The notes: a model not told the origin generated them from the letters alone. 64,000 nt of DNA from Blastococcus saxobsidens DD2 (GCF_000284015.1 NC_016943.1:4133541-4197540); one strand, 5' to 3'. Counted from the first letter of the stretch, positions 37,967-47,195 are shown. Translations and numbers: made by a program.

Positions 37967-39213
37967 CGGACACCCACCGGGGAGACCGGCACCAGGCCCG
38001 GCAGCAGGCTGCCGCCAACGCCCCCGCCGCCACCGACTGCACCGAGGAGGGCCTGGCGGAGCTCCTCGTAGTCGGGCTGCCCGTTGCCGTTCAGGTCGTC
38101 GAGACTGCCGTCGGCGTTCGCGTCCCCGGAGAGCAGCCGGGCGCAGATCTCCTGGGTCGCATCGCGCAGCGGCGCGGCGGGGTCGACCGGCAGCGGCAGG
38201 TCGGCCGCCAGGTCCACCCGGCCCACCTGGGCGAGGACGCCGCAGACGACCACCTCGGCGTTGAGCGAGCCGAGCCCGTTGTCCCGCGTGTCGAGGGTGC
38301 CGTAGTCGGGGTTGTAGGCCCGCGCCAGGTTGCCGAGGGCAGCCGGGGCGACGTCGAGCACCTCGGCGAGCCTGGCCCGCTGCTGCACGAGGACCAGGGT
38401 CACGTCGGCCAGCCGGTCGACGTTCGTGGTGAGCAGGGTGGTGTTGTCCCGCACGAACCCGGCGACGTCCCCCAGGGCGTCGGTGAGCAGCGCGACGGCC
38501 TCCTGCAGGTCCTGCCGCTCGCCGGCCAGCAGGTCGGCCACCGCGGCCATGTTCGCGTTGAACTGGCCGACCTGGGCGTCGATCGTGGCCAGCGCGGAGG
38601 TGAACGTCTGCAGGTTCTCCAGGGAGCCGAACAGGTCGTCGCGGTTCTCCGCCAGGGTCTCCACGGCCTGGGAGAACCCGGTGAGGGTGCGGTTCAGCGC
38701 CTCGCCGTTGCCCGCCAGGTTGGCCGCCCCGACGTCGACGAGGTCCGACAGCGCGCCGTTCCGGTTGGCGCCGTCCGGCCCCAGCGCGGCGGACAGCTCG
38801 TCGAGCGCGCCGTAGACGGCGTCGAGCTCCACCGGGATGGCGGTGCGGTCCAGCGGGATCTCCGCGCCGTCGCCCATGGTGGGGCCGCCGTCGTAGACCG
38901 GCGCCAGCTGCACGTACCGGTCGGACACCAGCGACGGCGCCAGGACGATCGCGTCCGCGTCGGCGGGGACGTCGTAGTCGTCGTCGATGCTCATCTCCAC
39001 CCGGACCTTGTCGCCCAGCGGCTCGATGTCGTCGACGGTGCCGATCGGGATGCCGAGCACCCGGACCTCCGAGCCCGGGTACAGGCCGACCGTCTCGGTG
39101 AACCAGGCGGTCACCCGGTACTGGCCGGCCGGGCGCAGGACCGTCCAGCCGAGCGCGGCCAGGAGCACCAGGGCCGCAGCCAGCGCGACACCTCGCTGCA
39201 GTGCGCCGCTCAT
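37963..39213 (-). CDS. mceD: Mce family protein, MceD type
   Basis: 416 residues from ATG at 39213, overlapping the mceC stop as ATGA. N-terminal hydrophobic segment (ALAAALVLLAALGWTVL), MCE domain (VTAWFTETVGLYPGSEVRVL), helical tail. Near the C-terminus DANADGSLDDLNGNGQPD looks like a dockerin/EF-hand-type calcium-binding loop, unusual in MceD. Confidence 0.85.
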   Translation of the reverse strand: MSGALQRGVALAAALVLLAALGWTVLRPAGQYRVTAWFTETVGLYPGSEVRVLGIPIGTVDDIEPLGDKVRVEMSIDDDYDVPADADAIVLAPSLVSDRYVQLAPVYDGGPTMGDGAEIPLDRTAIPVELDAVYGALDELSAALGPDGANRNGALSDLVDVGAANLAGNGEALNRTLTGFSQAVETLAENRDDLFGSLENLQTFTSALATIDAQVGQFNANMAAVADLLAGERQDLQEAVALLTDALGDVAGFVRDNTTLLTTNVDRLADVTLVLVQQRARLAEVLDVAPAALGNLARAYNPDYGTLDTRDNGLGSLNAEVVVCGVLAQVGRVDLAADLPLPVDPAAPLRDATQEICARLLSGDANADGSLDDLNGNGQPDYEELRQALLGAVGGGGGVGGSLLPGLVPVSPVGVR

Positions 39214-40238
39214 TCCTGTCCTCCCGGGATGCAGCCGGTCACGGGCGTGCTGGCCGCCGTGCAGGCGGCCGCGCCCACGACCGTGGGCAGCAGGTCGTTG
39301 ACGAAGCTGTCGAACCACCGACCGTTGCCGAGCGTGTTGGTGAAGACCCGGACGAAGGGCGCGAGCTCCTTCACCGTCTGGGCCAGCGCGGCCCGGTTGC
39401 GCGACAGGATGTCGGTGACCCGGGACAGCTGCTGCAGCGCCGGGGTCAGCGCCTCGCGGTTGTCGTCGGCCAGCCCGGAGAGCTGACGGGCGAGCTCCTG
39501 GGTGCTGGTCAGGATCGAGTCGATGAGCTCGCGCCGCTCCTGCACCTCGGCGAGCAGGGTGTTGGAGTCGAGGATCAGCTGGGTGAACTCCCCGTTGCGG
39601 TCGGCGAGCACCTGGGTCACCTGGCGGGTCGCTCCCAGCAGCTCCCGCAGCTGCGCGTCGCGCGAGGCGATGGTGTCCGACAGCCTGGCCAGCCCCTGGA
39701 GCGAGGTCCGCACCTCCTCCGGGGTCTCGGCGAAGGTCTCGGCCAGGACCTCGAAGCTGGCGGCGAGCTGCGCGGTGTCCATCTTCTGCACCGTGGAGGA
39801 GAGATCGGCGAAGGCCTCCACGACGTCGTACGGCGACGCCGTCCGCTCCAGCGGGATGCGCTCCTCGGGTTCCAGTGGCTGCGAACCCCGCGGGACGAGC
39901 GCCACGTACTTGGCGCCCAGCACCGTCTCGATCTTGATCGCCGCCTCCGAGCGGTCCCCGACGAAGGCGTCCTTCACCCGGAACTCGACGGTCACCGCAC
40001 CGTCCTCCAGGGCGAGGCTCTCGACCTGGCCGACCTTGACCCCGGCGACCCGCACCGGGTCGTCGGGCTGCAGGCCGGCCGCCTCGGAGAACTGGGCCTG
40101 GTAGAGGGTGCCGCCCCCGATCAGCGGCAGGGACTGCGCGTTGAAGGCGAGGAACACCAGGACGGCGATGAGGGTCAGGCTGACCGCGCCGATGGTCACC
40201 GGGTTGCGGTCCCGGAAGTTCCTGGACTGACGGGCCAT
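39210..40238 (-). CDS. mceC: Mce family protein, MceC type
   Basis: 342 residues from ATG at 40238 (MARQSRNFRDRNPVTIGAVS), coupled to mceB by TGATG. One membrane segment, MCE domain (QFSEAAGLQPDDPVRVAGVK), a helical region of heptad-like repeats to ~residue 300, and a C-terminal Cys pair (AAACTAASTPVTGCIPG). Confidence 0.85.
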   Translation of the reverse strand: MARQSRNFRDRNPVTIGAVSLTLIAVLVFLAFNAQSLPLIGGGTLYQAQFSEAAGLQPDDPVRVAGVKVGQVESLALEDGAVTVEFRVKDAFVGDRSEAAIKIETVLGAKYVALVPRGSQPLEPEERIPLERTASPYDVVEAFADLSSTVQKMDTAQLAASFEVLAETFAETPEEVRTSLQGLARLSDTIASRDAQLRELLGATRQVTQVLADRNGEFTQLILDSNTLLAEVQERRELIDSILTSTQELARQLSGLADDNREALTPALQQLSRVTDILSRNRAALAQTVKELAPFVRVFTNTLGNGRWFDSFVNDLLPTVVGAAACTAASTPVTGCIPGGQE

Positions 40239-41302
40239 CAGTTGCACCCCTCCGCGCCGCTCTCGAACTCGAACGCCCGGGCCACCGGCTGCCCGTTCGG
40301 GTCGAGCGGAGTGGCGGGCAGGGTCACGGTTCCGCCGGCCCGGCACATGAAGAAGTTGAACCAGCTGCCGTTGATGGCGGTGCGCGTCGTGAGGTCGAGC
40401 TTGGCCGGCGCGGTCTGGAGGAAGCGCTCCACGACGTCGCCGGTGTCCGCGAGGTTCCCGGCCAGGGTATCGAGGGCCTCGATGTCGGCGGTCAGCGGCG
40501 CCCGCGCGTCCTGCAGGAAGCCGCTGGTGGCCACGGCCAGCTGGTCGATGGTCTGCAGCGAGTCGAAGATGACCTCCCGGTCGCCGGCCAGGCCGGTGAC
40601 GAACTGCTGCAGGCTCACCACCAGGTCCGACAGCTGCTGGTCCCGGGCCGCCAGCGTGCCCATGACGGTGGTGAGGTTGTCGATCACGCTGCCGATCACC
40701 TGGTCCCGGTCGGCGAGGCTGCTGGTCAGCGAGCCGACGTGCGCGAGCAGGCTCTCGACGGTCCCGCCCTCGCCCTGGAACACCTGGATGATCTCGAAGG
40801 ACACCCGGTTCACGTCCGCCGGGGAGAGCGCCTGCAGGAGTGGCTGGAAACCGCCGAACAGCACCGTGAGGTCGAGGGCGTTCGTCGTCCGGGCCAGCGG
40901 GATGACCGCCCCCTCGTCGAGGGTCTCCCCACCCGAGCCCTCTCCTTCGGTGAGCACGATGTACCGCTGCCCCACCAGGTTCCGGTAGCGGATGGTCGCC
41001 TCGACCGCCTTCGGGAGCGGGACGCCGGCGCTGACCTCCAGTTCCACCTCGGCCACCGGACGGTCCGTGCCCTCCCCCAGGCCGATGCCGGCCACCTGGC
41101 CGACGCGCACGCCGGCGATGCGGACCTCGTCGCCCTCGACCAGCCCGGCGACGTCGGTGAACTGCGCCGTGTAGGTCAGCTGCTCGCCGTAGCCGGCGTT
41201 GGTGATGGTGGTGATGAGCACGTACGCCGCCATCATGGTGACCACCCCGAACGCCACCAGCTTCACCAGCGGCCCGCCGAGGCCGCGGAACTGGCCCTTC
41301 AT
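40238..41302 (-). CDS. mceB: Mce family protein, MceB type
   Basis: 354 residues from ATG at 41302, overlapping the mceA stop by ATGA. Membrane anchor (LVKLVAFGVVTMMAAYVLIT), MCE domain (QFTDVAGLVEGDEVRIAGVR), long helical part and a C-terminal Cys pair (FFMCRAGG, EGCN), the usual MceB ending. Confidence 0.86.
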   Translation of the reverse strand: MKGQFRGLGGPLVKLVAFGVVTMMAAYVLITTITNAGYGEQLTYTAQFTDVAGLVEGDEVRIAGVRVGQVAGIGLGEGTDRPVAEVELEVSAGVPLPKAVEATIRYRNLVGQRYIVLTEGEGSGGETLDEGAVIPLARTTNALDLTVLFGGFQPLLQALSPADVNRVSFEIIQVFQGEGGTVESLLAHVGSLTSSLADRDQVIGSVIDNLTTVMGTLAARDQQLSDLVVSLQQFVTGLAGDREVIFDSLQTIDQLAVATSGFLQDARAPLTADIEALDTLAGNLADTGDVVERFLQTAPAKLDLTTRTAINGSWFNFFMCRAGGTVTLPATPLDPNGQPVARAFEFESGAEGCN

Positions 41303-42663
41303 CGCAGCATCACGCTCTTCCCGCGCAGGATCGGAGCCAGGGTGGCGGCGCCGAGATCGGACACGTCCTCGGGGTCGGCGCCTGTCTGGTAGGCGAGGAT
41401 GCTGCGCACGAAGTCGAGCTCGGCGGTCGAGCCGGCGAGCACGTCGGGCAGCGACTGCCCCGCCTGGGTGCGCGGCACGTTGTCGGGGTTGCCGCCGTCG
41501 ACGGCTCCACCGCGGTAGCACGCGGGCTCGGGTCGCTCCGCGCTCTCGGGCGACCGGACGCCGTCGTCGGGCGGGTAGGGGCAGTAGTACTCCCCCGCCT
41601 GGGCCTGGGCGATCTCGGTGTCGATGTCGTCGAGCCCCCGGCAGTCGGGCGGCGCGGCATCGGCGTAGACCGGCTGGTCGCCGGGCAGGTAGGGGTTCCG
41701 CGGCGGGAACGTGAACTGGATGTTCAGGTTGAGTGCCGGGTCGCCGTCCATCCCGAAGGTCTCGCCGATGCGGGGCACCGAACGGCTCAGGCCCTCGAGG
41801 AGGCACGGGTAGATCGGCGAGTACTCCGCGAACAGCCCCAGCACCGGACGGGACGTCTCCGCGAGGGAGATCAGGTTGCGCTCGTTCCGCTCCAGGAAGT
41901 CCGCCGTGAGGTCGGCCGAGCCGGCTCCGACCGTGAAGGTCCGGCGCAGCTGCTCGGCCTGGCCCACCACCGTCGTGTTGGTCACGGCCAGGTTGTCGAG
42001 CACGGCGAGCAGGTCGTCGGCGGCACCCTCGTAGGTCTCGGCGAAGTCGGCCAGGCCCGAGATGTCCGCCTGCAGCTCGGGGAGCACGGTGTTGATCTCC
42101 CCGAAGTAGTCCCCGGTCGCGGCCAGGTTGGCCCCGAGGGCATCCCCGCGGCCGCGCAGGGCGTCGGCCACGGCGCCGAGGGTGAAGGAGAGGTCGTCGG
42201 GGTGGACGGCCTGCAGCAGCGGCAGGGTGTCGTCGATGACCCGCTGCAGCTCGATGGCGTTGCTGGTGCGGTCCTGGCCGATGACGTCGCCGTCGGCCAG
42301 CCGCTCCCCGCCGGCGTCCTGGGGCAGCTCGAGCGAGACGTAGCGCTCGCCGAACAGCGTCTTCGGCAGCAGCCGCGCGGTCACGTCGGCCGGGATCTGG
42401 TCGAGGTGCTCCGGCTCGATGGCCAGCTCGATGGTGGCGCCCTCGGCGCTGGCCGCCACCTCCCGGACCTCCCCGACGAGAACGCCGCGGACCTTGACGT
42501 CCGAGGCCTCCTGCAGCTGGTTGCCGGCGGTGTCGGTCTCCAGCGTGACGCGGGCGACCTCCGTGAAGGCCTTGTTGTAGACCGCCACCGACAACCCCAG
42601 CAGGAGCGCCAGGACGACGAGGAAGGCCAGGCCCTGGAGCCGGATCCGGATCGTCGTGCTCAT
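41299..42663 (-). CDS. mceA: Mce family protein, MceA type
   Basis: 454 residues from ATG at 42663, 7 bases after yrbEB. Membrane anchor (LQGLAFLVVLALLLGLSVAV), MCE domain with SDVKVRGVLVGEVREV, long helical part, and a Pro/Asp/Cys-rich tail (YYCPYPPDDGVRSPESAERP). First of the six MCE subunits. Confidence 0.87.
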   Translation of the reverse strand: MSTTIRIRLQGLAFLVVLALLLGLSVAVYNKAFTEVARVTLETDTAGNQLQEASDVKVRGVLVGEVREVAASAEGATIELAIEPEHLDQIPADVTARLLPKTLFGERYVSLELPQDAGGERLADGDVIGQDRTSNAIELQRVIDDTLPLLQAVHPDDLSFTLGAVADALRGRGDALGANLAATGDYFGEINTVLPELQADISGLADFAETYEGAADDLLAVLDNLAVTNTTVVGQAEQLRRTFTVGAGSADLTADFLERNERNLISLAETSRPVLGLFAEYSPIYPCLLEGLSRSVPRIGETFGMDGDPALNLNIQFTFPPRNPYLPGDQPVYADAAPPDCRGLDDIDTEIAQAQAGEYYCPYPPDDGVRSPESAERPEPACYRGGAVDGGNPDNVPRTQAGQSLPDVLAGSTAELDFVRSILAYQTGADPEDVSDLGAATLAPILRGKSVMLR

Positions 42664-42670
42664 CGTTCGC

Positions 42671-43540
42671 TCACCCCGCGATCCGGACGGTCGTGGTCGA
42701 TCCCCAGATGGCCAGGGACAGGAACAGGTCGATGATGTTGATGGCGACGATCGAGAACCGCACCGCGCGGCCGACGGCCAGTCCGACACCCGCCGGCCCA
42801 CCGCTCGCGCGGTAGCCGTAGTAGCAGTGGGTCAGGATGATCACGACCGCGAACACCAGCACCTTGAGGAACGACCAGAGGACGTCCTCCGGTGGCAGGA
42901 ACAGGTTGAAGTAGTGGTCGTAGGTGCCCGTGGACTGCCCGAAGGCCTGCGTCGCGATGGTGCGCGTCGCGAAGTAGCTGGTCAGCAGCCCCAGGACGTA
43001 CAGCGGGATGACGGCGACGAAGCCGGCGATGATGCGGGTGGTCACGAGGAAGGGCAGCGACGGCACCCCCATGACCTCGAGTGCGTCGATCTCCTCGTTG
43101 ATCCGCATGGCGCCGATCTGCGCGGTGAACCCGCAGCCGACCGTCGCCGACAGCGCCAGGCCGGCCACCAGCGGGGCGATCTCCCGGGTGTTGAAGTACG
43201 CCGAGAGGAAGCCGGTGAACGCCGACGTCCCGAGCTGGTCCAGCGCCGCGTAGCCCTGCAGCCCGACCTCGGTGCCGGTGAAGAAGGAGAGGAACGCGAT
43301 GACGCCGACCGTGCCGCCGATGACGGCCAGCGCGCCGGTCCCGAAGGTCACCTCGGCGAGCAGGCGGAACGTCTCCCGCTTGTAGCGCCGCAGGGTGCGC
43401 GGCACCCAGCCCAGTGCCCGGCCGTAGAAGCCGAGCTGGTCACCGAGGTCGTCGAGGGTGTCGAGCGGGCGGCGGTAGACGGTCGTGGCGAGCCGCCGCG
43501 CACCGACCCGGACGCGGTCGACCGGAGAGAGCAGCGCCAT
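42671..43540 (-). CDS. yrbEB: YrbE-family ABC transporter permease B (MlaE-like)
   Basis: 289 residues from ATG at 43540, sharing a base with the yrbEA stop (TGATG). Five or six hydrophobic segments. The MlaE signature GCGFTAQIGAMRINEEIDAL is present, and EVMGVPSLPFLVTTRIIAGF follows. With YrbEA it forms the inner-membrane permease of the Mce importer. Confidence 0.93.
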   Translation of the reverse strand: MALLSPVDRVRVGARRLATTVYRRPLDTLDDLGDQLGFYGRALGWVPRTLRRYKRETFRLLAEVTFGTGALAVIGGTVGVIAFLSFFTGTEVGLQGYAALDQLGTSAFTGFLSAYFNTREIAPLVAGLALSATVGCGFTAQIGAMRINEEIDALEVMGVPSLPFLVTTRIIAGFVAVIPLYVLGLLTSYFATRTIATQAFGQSTGTYDHYFNLFLPPEDVLWSFLKVLVFAVVIILTHCYYGYRASGGPAGVGLAVGRAVRFSIVAINIIDLFLSLAIWGSTTTVRIAG

Positions 43541-44355
43541 CACTGCCCCTTCGGCGGGACGAGCTGGAAGTAGATCGCGGTGATCACGAAGTTCACCGCG
43601 AACAGCAGCAGGAACGTGATGACGACGGACTGGTTCACCGCGTCACCCACGCCCTTGGGCCCACCGCCGGCACGCAACCCCTTGTAGGAGGCCACGATGG
43701 CGGCGATCAACCCGAAGATCAGTGCCTTGATCTCGCCGGACCAGAAGTCCTCGACCTGGGCGAGCGCGCTGAACGAGGCGAGATAGGCCCCGGGCGTGCC
43801 GCCCTGGAGGATGACGTTGAAGAAGTAGCCGCCGGCGACGCCGACCACGCTGACCAGGCCGTTGAGCAGCACGGCCACCAGCATCGAGGCGAGCACCCGC
43901 GGGACGACCAGCCGCTGGATCGGGCTGATGCCGAGGACCTCCATCGCGTCGATCTCGTCGCGGATCTTGCGCGCGCCCAGGTCGGCGCAGATGGCCGATC
44001 CCCCGGCGCCGGCGATCAGCAGCGCGGTCACGATGGGACTGGCCTCGCGGAGCACCGCGAGGACGGAGGCGGACCCGGTGAAGGACTGGGCACCGAGCTG
44101 CCGGGTCAGCGAGCCGAGCTGGAGGGCGATGACCGCGCCGAAGGGGATCGCGACCAGCGCCGTCGGCAGGATGGTGACGCTGGCGACGAACCAGGTCTGC
44201 TGGATGAACTCCCGGATCTGGAAGGGCCGCCTGGGCAGCGCCTTGAGCACGTCCAGCGCGAAGGCGAACAGGTTGCCGCTGGCCGCCAGCGGCCGGGTCG
44301 GCGAGAACTTCCCGTCGAGCAGACCCGGGGCCTTCGGCCGTTCGGTGGCGGTCAC
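43540..44355 (-). CDS. yrbEA: YrbE-family ABC transporter permease A (MlaE-like)
   Basis: 271 residues from GTG at 44355, overlapping the ATPase stop as GTGA. The MlaE motif SAICADLGARKIRDEIDAME and EVLGISPIQRLVVPRVLASM are present, with about six membrane segments. It pairs with YrbEB. Confidence 0.93.
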   Translation of the reverse strand: MTATERPKAPGLLDGKFSPTRPLAASGNLFAFALDVLKALPRRPFQIREFIQQTWFVASVTILPTALVAIPFGAVIALQLGSLTRQLGAQSFTGSASVLAVLREASPIVTALLIAGAGGSAICADLGARKIRDEIDAMEVLGISPIQRLVVPRVLASMLVAVLLNGLVSVVGVAGGYFFNVILQGGTPGAYLASFSALAQVEDFWSGEIKALIFGLIAAIVASYKGLRAGGGPKGVGDAVNQSVVITFLLLFAVNFVITAIYFQLVPPKGQ

Positions 44356-45488
44356 ACCTCGCCCCCGGACCGGGGCAGGACGGCCGTGGCGGTCGAGCCG
44401 GCGGGCATCGCGTCGGGCTCGGGGGCCCAGTGCCGGCCCGCGGAGCCCCGCGTGGGGGTGTAGACGCCGGCGTCCACCTGGGCCAGCAGGTCCTGGGGCA
44501 GCGAGGCACGGATCGCCTCGGCGGTCTGCGGGTCGAACTCGTGCAGCATGCGCGCCACCCGCTCCTGCCGCCGGCGGGCCGCCTTGCGCTCGGGCAGGCC
44601 CGGGGTGGGCTCCAGCTGCGGCGGGACGGCGTCGCCCCCGGAGGCGCCCTTGGGTCCCACCCCGTTGTGCTGGTCGCCGCCGCGGGCCTCGAGTGCGGCC
44701 ATCTCGGCCTCGACCTGGGCGACGTCCTTCTCCTCGCTCATCCCGATGGGGCCCTCGCGACGGCCGTTGAGGAACTGCCGCACGACGGGCTCCTGCGAGG
44801 TGAGCAGCTGCTCGCGCGGGCCGAACATGACCAGGTTCCGGCGGAAGAGCAGTCCGAGGTTGTCCGGCACCGTCCGCGCCGTCCCGATGTCGTGCGTGAC
44901 GATGAGGAAGGTGGCGTCGATCTGGGCGTTGAGGTCGACGATCAGCTGGTTGAGGTAGGCCACGCGGACCGGGTCGAGGCCGGAGTCCGGCTCGTCGAAC
45001 AGGATGATCTCCGGGTCGAGGACCAGGGCACGGGCCAGGCCGGCGCGCTTGCGCATCCCGCCGGAGATCTCGCCCGGGAGCTTCCCCTCGGCGCCCTGCA
45101 GACCGACCATGTCCATCTTCTCGAGGACGATGCTGCGGATCGCCGACTCGCTCTTCCGGGTGTGCTCGCGCAACGGGAAGGCGATGTTGTCGAACAGGTT
45201 CATCGAGCCGAAGAGGGCGCCGTCCTGGAACAGCACCCCGAAGAGCTTCCGGACCTCGTAGAGCTTGAGCTCGCTCGTGCGGACGATGTCGGTCTCGTCG
45301 ATGACGATGGAGCCGCGCTCGGGCTTGAGCAGCCCGACGAGCGACTTGAGGAACACCGACTTGCCGGTGCCGGAGGGGCCGAGCAGGACGGAGATCTCCC
45401 CGGGCGGCAGGGTGAGCGTGACATCGCTCCAGATGTTCTGGCTGCCGAACGACTTGGTCAGCCCCGAGACCTCGACTGCGACGCCCAC
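44352..45488 (-). CDS. mkl: ABC transporter ATPase of the Mce system (Mkl/MlaF type)
   Basis: 378 residues from GTG at 45488, where homology (VEVSGLTKSFGSQNIWSDVT) begins. Walker A GPSGTGKS, signature SGGMRKRAGLARAL, Walker B LFDEPDSGLDPVR and H-loop VTHD are complete. A C-terminal extension of ~120 residues follows (AARRRQERVARMLHEFDPQT, RASLPQDLLAQVDAGVYTPT), a feature of actinobacterial Mkl. First gene of the mce operon. In M. tuberculosis mkl lies alone next to rplJ/rplL; here it heads a full mce operon at the same place. Confidence 0.92.
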   Translation of the reverse strand: MGVAVEVSGLTKSFGSQNIWSDVTLTLPPGEISVLLGPSGTGKSVFLKSLVGLLKPERGSIVIDETDIVRTSELKLYEVRKLFGVLFQDGALFGSMNLFDNIAFPLREHTRKSESAIRSIVLEKMDMVGLQGAEGKLPGEISGGMRKRAGLARALVLDPEIILFDEPDSGLDPVRVAYLNQLIVDLNAQIDATFLIVTHDIGTARTVPDNLGLLFRRNLVMFGPREQLLTSQEPVVRQFLNGRREGPIGMSEEKDVAQVEAEMAALEARGGDQHNGVGPKGASGGDAVPPQLEPTPGLPERKAARRRQERVARMLHEFDPQTAEAIRASLPQDLLAQVDAGVYTPTRGSAGRHWAPEPDAMPAGSTATAVLPRSGGEV

Positions 45489-45640
45489 GTGTCCTTCGCC
45501 TCCCGCTCCCGGCCGAGCTGCCAGTTCCCCGCCCCGCCGCACGACGGGCCCCGGCAACGCAGCAGCCTGACCTGCTCCACATCCGGAGGGTCACGCCACG
45601 CGCCACTACCAGTCAGTAACGATCACCTGCGGCGGAGGTT

Positions 45641-45663
45641 ACGTGTGTCACGTCGGTTACGTG
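45641..45663. promoter_or_regulatory. alternating ACGTG/CACGT half-sites upstream of the mce operon
   Basis: ACGTG (45641-45645), CACGT (45649-45653), ACGTG (45659-45663): two overlapping inverted repeats with 3- and 5-base spacers, about 150 bases upstream of the mkl start. It looks like a binding site for a dimeric repressor (TetR/GntR type) but no regulator gene is adjacent. Confidence 0.45.
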
Positions 45664-45706
45664 AGCCGGATCTCGTCCTCGGGTCAGAAACCACCCGGAC
45701 ATGCGA

Positions 45707-45740
45707 CAGGGGCCGCCCTCCGGGAGGAGGACGGCCCCTG
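45707..45740. terminator. hairpin between rplL and the mce operon
   Basis: 13-base arms (45707-45719 with 45728-45740) with a single mismatch and an 8-base loop. It lies downstream of rplL on the minus strand, after the tandem repeat at 45788-45881, and before the mce promoter region, so it probably ends the rplJL transcript. Confidence 0.65.
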
Positions 45741-45787
45741 TGCGGGATGGTGCATTCCCGGCTCGGGCCGGGAGGAGGTCACGGACC

Positions 45788-45881
45788 GTGACCTACCCGG
45801 CGATCGAAGCCGCCGGGTGAGGGGTCACGTGCCGGTGACGTACCCGGCGATCGAGACCGCCGGGCGAGGGGTCACTTGACC
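45788..45881. repeat. two tandem 47-base units covering the rplL 3' end
   Basis: Unit 1 (45788-45834) and unit 2 (45835-45881) share TACCCGGCGATCGA and GCCGGGYGAGGGGTCAC. Each contains an inverted repeat ACCCGGCG / CGCCGGGT (in unit 2 with one change). Unit 2 includes the rplL stop and last codons, so the 3' end appears duplicated and forms two successive hairpins. Confidence 0.7.
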
Positions 45882-46264
45882 GTGACGGTGGCGCCGGCGC
45901 CCTCGAGGGCGGCCTTGGCCTTCTCGGCAGCGTCCTTGGCGACCTTCTCGAGGACGGGCTTCGGCGCGTTGTCGACCAGGTCCTTGGCCTCCTTGAGGCC
46001 GAGCGAGGTCAGACCGCGCACCTCCTTGATGACCTGGATCTTCTTGTCGCCGGCCGCCTCGAGGATGACGTCGAACTCGTCCTGCTCGGCAACGGCCTCG
46101 TCGCCACCGCCGCCGCCACCGGCGGCCGGGGCGGCCGCGACGGCCACAGGAGCAGCAGCGGTGACGTCGAACGTCTCCTCGAACTGCTTCACGAAGTCGG
46201 ACAGCTCGAGGAGGGTCATCTCCTTGAACGCGTCGAGCAGCTCGGCGCTGGAAAGCTTCGCCAT
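45872..46264 (-). CDS. rplL: 50S ribosomal protein L7/L12
   Basis: 130 residues. N-terminal dimerisation domain ([20 protein letters not shown]), an Ala/Gly-rich hinge ([18 protein letters not shown]), and the C-terminal factor-binding domain ([20 protein letters not shown]). Recruits GTPase factors to the ribosome. It follows rplJ by 17 bases. Confidence 0.97.
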   Translation of the reverse strand: MAKLSSAELLDAFKEMTLLELSDFVKQFEETFDVTAAAPVAVAAAPAAGGGGGGDEAVAEQDEFDVILEAAGDKKIQVIKEVRGLTSLGLKEAKDLVDNAPKPVLEKVAKDAAEKAKAALEGAGATVTVK

Positions 46265-46281
46265 GGTGATCTCCTTCTGGG

Positions 46282-46923
46282 TCAGTCGTCGCTGGCCGCG
46301 TCGGCGGCCGGCGAGTCGGTGGCCTGAGCGGCCGTGTCGGGGGTGGTGTCAGCAGCAGCTTCATCGGAGGCCGGGGCGGCCGCGGCGGGAGCCTCGGCAG
46401 CCGGTGCGTCGGCGGCCTTCTTCTCCTGCAGTGCGGCGGCCAGGCGGGCGACCTGCGACAGCGGGGCCTGGAAGAGCCCGGCGGCCTTGGTCAGGTTGCC
46501 CTTCATGGCGCCGGCCAGCTTGGCCAGGAGCACCTCACGGCTCTCGACGTCGGCGAGGCGGGTGACCTCGGCGGCGTCGACCGTGCGGCCCTCCACCACG
46601 CCGCCCTTGACGACGAGCAGCGGGTTGGCGCGCGCGAAGTCACGGATGGCCTTGGCGGCGTTCACCGGGTCACCCTCGATGAAGGCGATCGCCGTGGGGC
46701 CGGTGAGCAGCGGGGCGAGATCGGAGAAACCGATCGAGTCCGCCGCCCGCTTCGTCAGGGTGTTCTTGACGACGGCGTAGCTGCTGCCCTCACCGAGGGA
46801 ACGGCGCAGCTGGGTCAGCTGCGCCACGGTCAGCCCGCGGTACTCGGTGAGCACCGCCGCACTCGAGTTCTGGAACCGCTCGGTGATCTCGTCGATCACC
46901 GCGGCCTTCGCCTGCGTGGGCAT
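46282..46923 (-). CDS. rplJ: 50S ribosomal protein L10
   Basis: 213 residues from ATG at 46923 ([20 protein letters not shown]), with GAGAGGAGGCCC upstream. The rRNA-binding N-terminal domain contains [20 protein letters not shown]; the C-terminus is an Ala/Asp/Pro-rich low-complexity tail of ~45 residues. L10 anchors L7/L12. It probably binds its own leader for autoregulation (see 46932-46997). Confidence 0.96.
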   Translation of the reverse strand: MPTQAKAAVIDEITERFQNSSAAVLTEYRGLTVAQLTQLRRSLGEGSSYAVVKNTLTKRAADSIGFSDLAPLLTGPTAIAFIEGDPVNAAKAIRDFARANPLLVVKGGVVEGRTVDAAEVTRLADVESREVLLAKLAGAMKGNLTKAAGLFQAPLSQVARLAAALQEKKAADAPAAEAPAAAAPASDEAAADTTPDTAAQATDSPAADAASDD

Positions 46924-46931
46924 GGGCCTCC

Positions 46932-46997
46932 TCTCGTCTGTCGGGCGACCACCGGCCGTTGCACGACTGCGGGCGATCAACGGCCCGGGAGACGAGA
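46932..46997 (-). promoter_or_regulatory. probable L10 leader (autoregulatory RNA)
   Basis: Directly upstream of rplJ the transcript can fold an outer stem (46932-46939 with 46990-46997, 8 bp) enclosing a hairpin GGCCGTTG / CAACGGCC (46954-46961 with 46978-46985). Nested stems just before rplJ fit the ribosomal protein L10 leader, which L10(L12)4 binds to repress rplJL. No covariation test was possible. Confidence 0.55.
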
Positions 46998-47195
46998 ACG
47001 CCCCGGCGCAGGGCGCACGGGGCGAGGGACGGGCGCACGCGCCCGTCGATCGAACCGTCCTCCTGCGCGGGTCGCCCGGATCTCCGGGACCTTCGATCGC
47101 ACGCGGACGTGCGACGACCAACGGTCTTGGGGGGAACAGCGGCAACGATACGCCATACGCCGACGGCCCCGCCGCGCGGGTGCGCAGCGGGGCCG

